Positions 26,110 to 33,647 of a stretch of 64,000 nucleotides of DNA are shown one piece after another. Numbering within the stretch: position 1 is the stretch's first letter; every line of letters begins with the position of its first letter. The notes under the pieces were generated by a model. It made no database searches and was not told the DNA's origin. It saw only the letters and a program-made list of their open reading frames with translations. The position numbers were made by a program, and so were the translations under genes. The stretch is from NCBI GenBank assembly GCA_049414625.1, contig JBMSAU010000110.1, positions 1 through 64,000 on the forward strand, read 5' to 3'. Source of the DNA: WYEG01 sp049414625 (lineage in GTDB: Bacteria; Desulfobacterota; Thermodesulfobacteria; Thermodesulfobacteriales; Thermodesulfobacteriaceae).

Positions 26110-26559
26110 ATGAAGCAAACAGACAAAATACAAAAATTTATTCATGATTTTCGTCTGCAAATTGATTATGAGCGCAAACTAATTACAGTAGATAAACACT
26201 TTTTAAATTTATCTGATAAGATATATGCTCCAGTATTTAAGTATCATGATGTAGATTATGCTCTTAGGTTTATAGCTAATGTTGTATTACATCAAGATAA
26301 GTTGGATACGCATCAATTAAAAGAACTACCTCCAGAGGTTATTAATGTGGCCAATAAGTTAAAAAATTTCAAAGTTTATGTTGCTAACTCAAAAAAGAAT
26401 TATCGTGTTTCAATTTATCATAAAGGTAGAGAATATCAAACATTAACTGATGTTAAAGTTGTATGGCTCTGGTGTTTATATGATTTGATAGTTTACTTGA
26501 CTAATGCAAAAAGTCATCTAAATTTATATGTATGTCAGACAGAAGACAGGAAGAGTTGA
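26110..26559 (+). CDS. Small unknown protein (149 aa)
   Basis: Not recognised. Basic N-terminal part (KIQKFIHDFRLQIDYERK), a middle VANKLKNFKVYVANSKK and a more hydrophobic C-terminal helix (VVWLWCLYDLIVYL). The general plan, a basic beta-rich front and hydrophobic helical end, recurs in the products at 26703, 35555 and 36063, which suggests a family of small early proteins. Its 3' end contains the class 1 signal and start of the next gene. Confidence 0.5.
   Translation: MKQTDKIQKFIHDFRLQIDYERKLITVDKHFLNLSDKIYAPVFKYHDVDYALRFIANVVLHQDKLDTHQLKELPPEVINVANKLKNFKVYVANSKKNYRVSIYHKGREYQTLTDVKVVWLWCLYDLIVYLTNAKSHLNLYVCQTEDRKS
26518..26531 (+). promoter_or_regulatory. Class 1 start signal within a coding region
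   Basis: CTAAATTTATATGT then ATG 26532, lying inside the end of the 149-aa gene. It reveals the 51-aa gene. Confidence 0.65.
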
Positions 26560-26687
26560 TAAAAATGCTTAGAATGTATACTCATTTACTACATTTGAAT
26601 AGACCAACAATTCAAATTCATAAACAGAATAATCTAGATACATTGATAAAATTACAAATGCAGTTACTCAAGAAAATGAAGAAATAA
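26532..26687 (+). CDS. Short basic helical protein (51 aa)
   Basis: A gene easily missed for its size. ATG 26532 stands nine bases after CTAAA and overlaps the previous gene by 28 bases in another frame. The 51 residues start MSDRRQEELIKMLRMYTHLL and end QLLKKMKK, giving an amphipathic, strongly basic helix. The stop TAA is directly followed by the class 1 signal of the next gene. Function unknown; it could bind nucleic acid or a host protein. Confidence 0.55.
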   Translation: MSDRRQEELIKMLRMYTHLLHLNRPTIQIHKQNNLDTLIKLQMQLLKKMKK

Positions 26688-26688
26688 T

Positions 26689-26702
26689 CTAAATTTTTTT
26701 AT
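26689..26702 (+). promoter_or_regulatory. Class 1 start signal, 145-aa gene
   Basis: CTAAATTTTTTTAT then ATG 26703. Confidence 0.75.
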
Positions 26703-27140
26703 ATGCACACACTATACAGATTACTAGACGATTATTTCATGATTAGACTTAGTGATAACAAAATTATTTTGAGCTATCAGATTAGTTACAACATTAATAG
26801 AATATTAACCAGCATTGAATATGTAATACGTAGGCACCTATATAAAATACCTAATCATTTTCAAAAATATTTCATACACGTAACATTAAACTGTTTGAAT
26901 TTAAAAAGTAACATACAATTTGACTTTGCAAGAAAAGAAGTAGTTATAATAACAAGACAAAAAAATGTAAAAGTGTTAGAAGAATTTTTAACTACCTACA
27001 AATACAAGTTTCTAAATACATATGCTTTCAAAAGTTCTATGTTAACAATGATATTTCCTCTGTTTATAGAGAATCAAATTAATGCAGAAACTATACTGTG
27101 GTATGTTTTGCTAATGACACATCCTATCAATCAATTGTGA
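26703..27140 (+). CDS. Small unknown protein (145 aa)
   Basis: Not recognised. Tyr/Ile/Leu-rich, with a basic middle (RRHLYKIPNHFQKYF), a RQKNVKVLEEF segment and a hydrophobic C-terminal helix (SSMLTMIFPLFIENQ). Similar in plan to the other small class 1 gene products. Ends TGA; a 53-base convergent gap with an A-rich run follows. Confidence 0.5.
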   Translation: MHTLYRLLDDYFMIRLSDNKIILSYQISYNINRILTSIEYVIRRHLYKIPNHFQKYFIHVTLNCLNLKSNIQFDFARKEVVIITRQKNVKVLEEFLTTYKYKFLNTYAFKSSMLTMIFPLFIENQINAETILWYVLLMTHPINQL

Positions 27141-27193
27141 AAACTAATGTTGCAGTTATAGAAAAAACAATACAAAAAAAGTAAAATAAGTTT

Positions 27194-28141
27194 TTACGAC
27201 ATTAATAGATCTACTATCAAAGCAGCAGCGAACCAATTTCCTACATCATCGTATTCATCTTTAGTTACATTAAGTTTTTTGATTTTGTCTAGTTGCTTTT
27301 TATCTAGTTTGCTAATAATGGAAGGTATGTTTCTAATAATATCGTTAGTTGCTAGAGGATGTTTGCTCACAATAGAACGAATTATATTAGTTAAATCTTT
27401 TCTATCATCACTGTTAATATAATCCATAACTTTTAGGTATTCCAATTTGTTATACATTTCCTGAGCAAATATCTTATTCTTCGTTTTTGCATACAATATA
27501 GCATAAACGAAAGACATCACTAATCTTGTTCTATCATAGTTATCGTTTATGTTCAGTTTTATCTTAGGTTCTGTTTTTGTTGCAGGTTGTTCTTCGCTAG
27601 ATTCTTTGGCTAGTATAGAATCGTATACTTTCAATTTGTATATGTTGTATGATATTAAATCTAGTAAGGAATTTTCTGCATTAGGATCAAACAATTTATA
27701 GATACCAAAAATACTCTTTGGTCTCAATAATCTGAATGCAACTCTATCTTTAACAAGTTTGCGTAACAAATCCGTATTTGTTATGGGTATGTTAATCTTT
27801 TCAGTGAAGCCTGTCGTACTTATAGTCATCTGAGCAACATTCACATTCATTAATGATAGTCTATACAATCTACCTAGGATTAAGTTTATAGCAAAAACTA
27901 TGTCCTGTATAAGTTTATCAAAACGTGTTTCCTTATTTGTTTTGATTTTGATTGTTATTTGTTCATTCTTGAGATTTATTGTTGCAAAACTTAACTGTTT
28001 TTCAATGTCATCTAGATTGATTTTTTGTTCGTTTTCGATGTTTAATGAGAATGACGGAGTCGTAAGTTTTGTTATATTACTAAAAAAGTGATAGTAGATT
28101 GAAGATAGTAATATATCATTTGCATTACCTATTCTAGACAT
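27194..28141 (-). CDS. Unknown protein (315 aa), second gene of a two-gene operon
   Basis: Not recognised. N-terminal alpha/beta part, a Glu/Lys/Thr linker around residue 190 (KESSEEQPATKTEPK), and a helical Lys-rich C-terminus. Notable for having a real SD (GGAGG formed by the last codons of the upstream gene) before its ATG, which fits an internal operon gene that is not leaderless. It is co-transcribed with the acidic protein upstream. Confidence 0.55.
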   Translation of the reverse strand: MSRIGNANDILLSSIYYHFFSNITKLTTPSFSLNIENEQKINLDDIEKQLSFATINLKNEQITIKIKTNKETRFDKLIQDIVFAINLILGRLYRLSLMNVNVAQMTISTTGFTEKINIPITNTDLLRKLVKDRVAFRLLRPKSIFGIYKLFDPNAENSLLDLISYNIYKLKVYDSILAKESSEEQPATKTEPKIKLNINDNYDRTRLVMSFVYAILYAKTKNKIFAQEMYNKLEYLKVMDYINSDDRKDLTNIIRSIVSKHPLATNDIIRNIPSIISKLDKKQLDKIKKLNVTKDEYDDVGNWFAAALIVDLLMS

Positions 28142-28144
28142 TTT

Positions 28145-29074
28145 TTACTCCTCCCTATTTCTATTTTGTAAAATTTCTACAAGTAAATCATTGAAGTCAG
28201 ATTGTGATGCAACATCTCCCTCCGGAGCATAATCTACTACATTAACATTACCTTCCCTATCTATTATAACAGTTAGGTTGACAGATGGTATATACACAGC
28301 ATACTCATTATCATTTTTCTTATAAATGGTGTATTCACATTTGTTTGCCTCTGTTGGAACAACGGAAGTTACTTCAAGTCTTTTTTCATTCAAATCAACT
28401 TTGATTACAGGAGATATGAATAGTGATGTTATGAATATGCTATCATTTGTTGCGTATATGTTTACGAATTGATTGTTTGGTGTAAATGTTCCAGCAATCA
28501 TAAGACTATCATCATTACTGTTATCGATCTCTATTTGAGTATCATCTTCTGTTTCGGCTTGTTCTTCTTCTGATTCAAGAGTTTCACTTTCAGATTCAAA
28601 ATCAAATTTATCATCAAAGTCGAAGTCAACTAAGTTATCTAAATCATCTAGATCTGTTTCCTCTGTATTATTGGGTGTTTCATCTTCCATGTATAGATCA
28701 CTTAAATCCAATACTTCAACATCATTTTCTTCTTTAATTTCTTCATCCTCTTGTTCATCCATAAAATCAAAATCAAAATCGTCTAAATTATCTACTTCCT
28801 CATTATTTATTGCATCTTCTTCATTTTCATCTTCTACTTCCTCATCGTTATCATCCTCATCTAAATCTATCACAATATCCTCTTCCTCATTGTTTATCAA
28901 TTCTTCTTCTTCAATATCAACTTCAATATTATCAGGTTCATATTGTTCTTCATCCTGTGGTAAATCAGGTTCATTAATTACCTCATCTTGTTTAATCAAT
29001 TCATCTTCCTGTATATCTTTAGATTCATCAAAATTTTGAAAATTGTCCTGTGAAAGATACTCTTTTTCGTCCAT
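28145..29074 (-). CDS. Extremely acidic protein with C-terminal beta domain
   Basis: About 309 residues. The first 190 are dominated by Asp, Glu and Asn (EVDNLDDFDFDFMDEQEDEE and similar), low in complexity and almost free of Lys/Arg. The last 115 form a normal beta-rich domain (TFTPNNQFVNIYATNDSIFI). Such acidic tails occur in DNA mimics, scaffolds and histone-like partners. A class 1 signal precedes ATG 29074; TTG one codon earlier is not needed. The antisense Ser-rich open frame is a shadow. Function unknown. Confidence 0.6.
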   Translation of the reverse strand: MDEKEYLSQDNFQNFDESKDIQEDELIKQDEVINEPDLPQDEEQYEPDNIEVDIEEEELINNEEEDIVIDLDEDDNDEEVEDENEEDAINNEEVDNLDDFDFDFMDEQEDEEIKEENDVEVLDLSDLYMEDETPNNTEETDLDDLDNLVDFDFDDKFDFESESETLESEEEQAETEDDTQIEIDNSNDDSLMIAGTFTPNNQFVNIYATNDSIFITSLFISPVIKVDLNEKRLEVTSVVPTEANKCEYTIYKKNDNEYAVYIPSVNLTVIIDREGNVNVVDYAPEGDVASQSDFNDLLVEILQNRNREE

Positions 29075-29088
29075 CAAAGAAAATTTAG
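29075..29088 (-). promoter_or_regulatory. Class 1 start signal, acidic protein operon
   Basis: CTAAATTTTCTTTG then ATG 29074 on the minus strand. Confidence 0.72.
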
Positions 29089-29166
29089 CTATGTTTAAGT
29101 GAGATAGTTTTGCAAACCTGTTTAGTTTTCATGAATAAGATTAATATAGCCTCAGATACAACTACA

Positions 29167-29180
29167 CTAAATTTTTGTAT
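29167..29180 (+). promoter_or_regulatory. Class 1 start signal, FEN nuclease
   Basis: CTAAATTTTTGTAT then ATG 29181, preceded by ACTACA. Confidence 0.75.
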
Positions 29181-30278
29181 ATGTTTCGGTTATCTACTCT
29201 AGATGCAAAAAATATAGTCGACGCTATCGATTCAAGGTTTGAGAAAATTACTGTCTTTTTGGATATTGATAATTTATTCTTTGATCTCTACTATGATAGC
29301 ATATATGCTGACATTAACGATTTTCTTGGCCAATTAAGAAAGTCTGCTCAGGAAGTGTTGTATTCTCTATTTAACTTCCAACAGTATCTAGTTCAAGAAT
29401 CACAGAAAAATAATTTAAAGTATCCAACCATCATTTTATACACTAATTTTTCTGCTCCAAATAAAATACTTAAAATAATGCCAAAATATAAGCAGCATAG
29501 ACGAACACTCAAAATATTACCGTCTACACAATTAATCAAATTTCTCAAAGCTAAATATGGTGAGTTTAATGTTAATGAGATAAAATCTGTAGCAAAGAGA
29601 TACTTCTACAAACTGATACAAAACATAATAAACAATAATTTTCGAAATACAGTTTTTGTTATAAGTAGGAATATGGATAGTGATTACATACCATATCTTA
29701 TACTAAAAACATATATGAAAAATACGAATGCTTACTTCATTGTTAGTTGTGATAAAGATTACATACAATTGTTAGCCTACGATAACTTATTCATATATCG
29801 CAGGCGCAATATAAAAGTTGAGAATGAATTGATAGGAGATTACATAAAGGTTGATTACAAAATACTAACAGGCAAAAATTTAGACATTAAACTGAAGCAT
29901 CCTTTATTGCATCCTATATATCTAGCATTAGCAGGAGATAGTAGTGATAATATACCTTCATTAAGAAAGAGATTAAACATTAAGAAAGTTGAAGATATCT
30001 TAAATAATTATGCAGATGATTTGATTAAAGCTATGCAGAAAGAAAGTATTGATGATGTCATGCAAATATTATCTAATATTTTCAAAAAATCTGTTGATGA
30101 ACCAATTATGCAACAATTGAAAACAAATCTAACTGTAACAACGTTCTTTGCACAAGATAGTTTATATGATCAGATTGATAAAAGTTTTGTATTAAATCAA
30201 TTAAAATTTCTAAACTCATATCATGAAAATTTAACTAGAGATAAACTTGATGAAATTATAGCTCAGAATTTGATTTAG
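29181..30278 (+). CDS. 5'-3' exonuclease / flap endonuclease (FEN/PIN-like)
   Basis: About 365 residues. Acidic metal-site clusters of the family are visible: FLDIDNLFFDLY (Asp28, Asp30), SCDKDYIQLL (about 189-198) and ALAGDSSDNIPSL (about 249-261), followed by the helix-hairpin-helix-like LRKRLNIKKVEDIL. It resembles T5/T4 RNase H type enzymes that remove RNA primers and flaps. Class 1 signal, so probably expressed with the other replication genes. Start moved to ATG 29181 rather than the TTG two codons upstream. Confidence 0.85.
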   Translation: MFRLSTLDAKNIVDAIDSRFEKITVFLDIDNLFFDLYYDSIYADINDFLGQLRKSAQEVLYSLFNFQQYLVQESQKNNLKYPTIILYTNFSAPNKILKIMPKYKQHRRTLKILPSTQLIKFLKAKYGEFNVNEIKSVAKRYFYKLIQNIINNNFRNTVFVISRNMDSDYIPYLILKTYMKNTNAYFIVSCDKDYIQLLAYDNLFIYRRRNIKVENELIGDYIKVDYKILTGKNLDIKLKHPLLHPIYLALAGDSSDNIPSLRKRLNIKKVEDILNNYADDLIKAMQKESIDDVMQILSNIFKKSVDEPIMQQLKTNLTVTTFFAQDSLYDQIDKSFVLNQLKFLNSYHENLTRDKLDEIIAQNLI

Positions 30279-30283
30279 TTTTT

Positions 30284-30958
30284 TTATGTAAGGAATGTGA
30301 ATAGATTTCTGCTTACAATTCTAGTAAAGTATGGTGTAAGCATTTTCGGTGAAAGTTGTTGCAGATTATCCAATTTCATTTGTGGTCTACCCTTGTATAT
30401 TCTCTGAAATCTGAAATAATAGTTACCATCAAAACGATACAGGCTATGAAAATTTCTCTCTTTAATGAAATCATAATAGAGTGCATACACAGAACCCTGA
30501 TTTATCAGCAATGGTATCAAACCTGAATGTCTTTCAAAATACAATATATAAACAATCATAGGCTGTTTAACATATAAATCCAGTAGATAAACATAGCCTG
30601 TTTCTGCTATCTTCCAATTACCAGGTGGATAATCTCTTTCTCCTTTGAATTTAAGTTCAGTAAATGGAACAACGTATTGTGTTATTATCATCATTCTGTC
30701 TTCATGCAAACTTTTTGGCCAGTGTCTACATACTAATACTCTGTATAATGCTTGTCTATCATCAAAATAGAATGTTTTGCCCAACGAAAGAAACCTATTT
30801 GCAAGCAACGGATTAGGTAAAGCCATATACAAATCAATTAGTAATCCTTTCTGTGGATGATAGTTTAGTTTAATAGTGTAAAAGCTACGAAACAAAGGTA
30901 TGTATAGTTTTTTGTTATTGAAATTAAATCTTATGTTTAGATGCCTATGTTCTTCCAT
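30284..30958 (-). CDS. Unknown protein (224 aa), late-type
   Basis: Not recognised. Rich in Tyr, Phe, Arg and His, beta-strand-like (GNYYFRFQRIYKGRP), no membrane segment. Convergent with the nuclease gene (five bases between) and divergent from the 671-aa gene across 20 bases with class 2 signals, so a virion role is plausible. Confidence 0.5.
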   Translation of the reverse strand: MEEHRHLNIRFNFNNKKLYIPLFRSFYTIKLNYHPQKGLLIDLYMALPNPLLANRFLSLGKTFYFDDRQALYRVLVCRHWPKSLHEDRMMIITQYVVPFTELKFKGERDYPPGNWKIAETGYVYLLDLYVKQPMIVYILYFERHSGLIPLLINQGSVYALYYDFIKERNFHSLYRFDGNYYFRFQRIYKGRPQMKLDNLQQLSPKMLTPYFTRIVSRNLFTFLT

Positions 30959-30978
30959 ACTTTCAGCTGCTTTACAAT
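30959..30978. promoter_or_regulatory. 20-bp bidirectional class 2 region
   Basis: A CAGCTG palindrome gives AGC on both strands: ten bases before ATG 30958 (minus) and 11 before ATG 30979 (plus). The whole intergenic space is 20 bases. Confidence 0.55.
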
Positions 30979-32994
30979 ATGACTTTTATTGTGGATGCAA
31001 AAGCATACAGTCCATTTGTAAAAGATCGTATCAAAAATCTTGAAGTTGAGTATGATGAATTGTATGTTGACACAAATAGTATAACTTACAACTTTAGAGT
31101 TGACAGTTATTATAGTGATAGTTCTGCTCCAGTTTTATTTGTTAACAGAACAATTGATCTCAAAGTGATAACCAAAAAAGTAAATACTTTCAATAGATTG
31201 CTTACTGATATAGAGAATGAAGCTTTTGGTTCCTATATTTGGAAGTATCAAAATACAATACTAGGTCTTGGTAGAAGAATTTCAGATCGTATTGCTTACA
31301 CAGACTTTGATATAGAGCATACGAACTCTTATCCGTCAATCAAATTAAGATTTCAACTGGATAGATCATTATTACCTATTGTTGATGTTCGCACTATATA
31401 CACTTCACAACGTTTATCAGTTTCAGATATTATGAACAAAACTATTAATAAATTTAACGAATTGATAAGTAGTTTTGCTATCTCAAAGATAAAATTTCTG
31501 TCGCATCCTTTTAATGATGTTGAAGCAAGCTACTTTACAAAAAGTTATAGAAATGATTTAGTGCTCACATTGTATGATATACTAAACCTCTGTGTGCAAG
31601 ACTATAAGCCTGTAGATTTATCTCTGTTATCTTATATTGCTCAACAAGAGAATGAATTAACTTTATATCTAATTCCGCTTACTGTTGATAATATAAATCC
31701 TAATTCAGATTTTCCTGTTTTAACAAATATATTTGTTGATCAAAACATTTATCTTACAGAGAATGAATACAGTTTTAAGAAATATGATGATGTGATCGAA
31801 ATACTCAAGAGTAACGCTTCGCAGCATACTAAACACAAAGCCATCGCTATTTTTAATCACAATTTACAACAACCAGATACAAATACACAAAGAAGAACAG
31901 ATGTTGTAGATAGTGATGGAAATTATTTGTCTGCAATGGAAAATATCTCCAATGAATCTAGTAGTATGTTTGATTATAAACAGATAACAGAATCACTACT
32001 AAAACTCAATACTTTTGTAACAAGAAACTCAAAACTAATTAAGTTTAACAATGATGATGTAATTATGGTTTATAATGACCGATATAGCAGTGAGCTAGAC
32101 CTAGATTTTGATTTTCCATTTTTATGTAGATACAGTGAATTTTATTTACGACCTACATCCAATTCTACAATTATTAGGATAGCTAATTTGGTTATTCCAT
32201 TTAATCTAACAATAGGTTTAGTAAATATATTGGATGTTGATCTAACTCCATCTACAAATAATACAATCACACCTCAATCATCTAGCAATAATCTTTATAA
32301 ACGAGTAGAACAGGGATTAGAACAAAGATTGAATGAGTATATGCAAGCAAATAATCTGCAAGAAAAAAGAGTCATCAAATACTATAGGGTTCTACCAAAT
32401 GATTTGGATAACATTACTCTAATAGTTAATGTGTTAGAGAGAAGTCTTGTGTTAGCACATCAGTTAGCTAAAACAGATGAAAAGCAAATGTATGCTAGAA
32501 GAGCAGAACAATTGCTAAATGAGAATAAAAGCAGTATTGCACCCATTATAAATATTACACCAACTAACTTTTCCAATCTTATCAAGAATTCACATAGCAC
32601 ACTATCTGATTTGTTGAGAAAAGATTATTATCATTTTGGTAGACCTGAACAAGTTTCTATTATTTTCACATCGCTAGGCAATCTTGGTAATATCAATCAG
32701 CAATTATATAACCTAATAAACGTAATTAAAGATGGATCAGGATCAGAACAAAACATATTAGAAATGTTAAATCAGTTTGCTACAAACGTTAACAATATTT
32801 TACGACTTTTTACTTATCTACCAGATAACAATAAGCAAATTCTACGAAATATTATAGATGATGTCCTAACAAATTTAAACTATCTGCTAGGATTGATTGA
32901 CAAAATTATAACAACAGATACCACAAGATCTATGATAATAAATCAAATTGAGAGCATTATGTATAGTATACAGCAAAAAACGAGTTTTGTTTAG
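30979..32994 (+). CDS. Large probable virion protein (671 aa)
   Basis: Not recognised. N-terminal half beta-rich with many Tyr/Asp/Ser; C-terminal half (from about residue 430) is helical and Asn/Gln/Leu-rich with long heptad-like stretches (QILRNIIDDVLTNLNYLLGLI). This mix fits a tail or baseplate component. Class 2 start signal, ends TAG three bases before the convergent next gene. Confidence 0.45.
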   Translation: MTFIVDAKAYSPFVKDRIKNLEVEYDELYVDTNSITYNFRVDSYYSDSSAPVLFVNRTIDLKVITKKVNTFNRLLTDIENEAFGSYIWKYQNTILGLGRRISDRIAYTDFDIEHTNSYPSIKLRFQLDRSLLPIVDVRTIYTSQRLSVSDIMNKTINKFNELISSFAISKIKFLSHPFNDVEASYFTKSYRNDLVLTLYDILNLCVQDYKPVDLSLLSYIAQQENELTLYLIPLTVDNINPNSDFPVLTNIFVDQNIYLTENEYSFKKYDDVIEILKSNASQHTKHKAIAIFNHNLQQPDTNTQRRTDVVDSDGNYLSAMENISNESSSMFDYKQITESLLKLNTFVTRNSKLIKFNNDDVIMVYNDRYSSELDLDFDFPFLCRYSEFYLRPTSNSTIIRIANLVIPFNLTIGLVNILDVDLTPSTNNTITPQSSSNNLYKRVEQGLEQRLNEYMQANNLQEKRVIKYYRVLPNDLDNITLIVNVLERSLVLAHQLAKTDEKQMYARRAEQLLNENKSSIAPIINITPTNFSNLIKNSHSTLSDLLRKDYYHFGRPEQVSIIFTSLGNLGNINQQLYNLINVIKDGSGSEQNILEMLNQFATNVNNILRLFTYLPDNNKQILRNIIDDVLTNLNYLLGLIDKIITTDTTRSMIINQIESIMYSIQQKTSFV

Positions 32995-32996
32995 TA

Positions 32997-33617
32997 TTAT
33001 TGTTCAAGCATTGTTATGTCAATACAAATACCTAGATCTGCATACTCTAATGTTGAGTATAATGTGATATGATCTTGTATGAGATATTTGTCTTCATTAA
33101 ACAAAACAATTAGTATTCTCTTGTCTTTTATATTGTTGTTGTAATTTTTTTGAATGATTTTATCATCGGTTGATATATAGAAAGCTACAATTTTGTTTTC
33201 ATATTCTAATATTCCTTTGTCAAATATTAGTTGATCGTTATTGATTAATACATCTAGTTTTAATGAGCAAGGGTAGTTATTGTTTACATTGCCAAGTATA
33301 TCATTCAGTATATATGTTAATTCATCAATGATTTTACATTTATTGTTTACATTATTTAATGTCTCAAACTTACAAGCAAACGATAGATTTTTGCTTACAA
33401 CTACTTTGATATTTGCTCTGCAATAATCACTTATTAGATTTTTGTTTAATATAATCTTGTCATCATATAAAATACCTTCAATGTAATTTTTGTAAACTAT
33501 TGGCTTTCCTTGTTCTGTTACAATAGTAAAATTTTTTACATCACTAGGTAAATCAATTAATGGATCTTTGATTTGAATAAATTGTGAGTTGCTTAATACA
33601 TAGGCATATATATTCAT
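32997..33617 (-). CDS. Unknown protein (206 aa)
   Basis: Not recognised. Beta-rich, Asn/Ile/Asp-rich, with VVVSKNLSFACKFET in the middle and an acidic C-terminus. Preceded by a perfect class 1 signal. No membrane segment and no motif I can name. Confidence 0.5.
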   Translation of the reverse strand: MNIYAYVLSNSQFIQIKDPLIDLPSDVKNFTIVTEQGKPIVYKNYIEGILYDDKIILNKNLISDYCRANIKVVVSKNLSFACKFETLNNVNNKCKIIDELTYILNDILGNVNNNYPCSLKLDVLINNDQLIFDKGILEYENKIVAFYISTDDKIIQKNYNNNIKDKRILIVLFNEDKYLIQDHITLYSTLEYADLGICIDITMLEQ

Positions 33618-33631
33618 ACAAAAAAATTTAG
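33618..33631 (-). promoter_or_regulatory. Class 1 start signal, 206-aa gene
   Basis: CTAAATTTTTTTGT then ATG 33617 on the minus strand, identical to the signals of the UDG-exonuclease and queD. Confidence 0.75.
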
Positions 33632-33647
33632 TTTAGTTGCTAAACTA

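Noticed and set aside
28671..29039. Serine-rich open frame on the plus strand
   Set aside because: It is the antisense shadow of the Asp/Glu-rich gene at 28145-29074 and has neither start signal.
29130..29180. Short plus-strand frame from ATG 29130
   Set aside because: No start signal, runs through the class 1 motif of the nuclease gene and ends shortly after.
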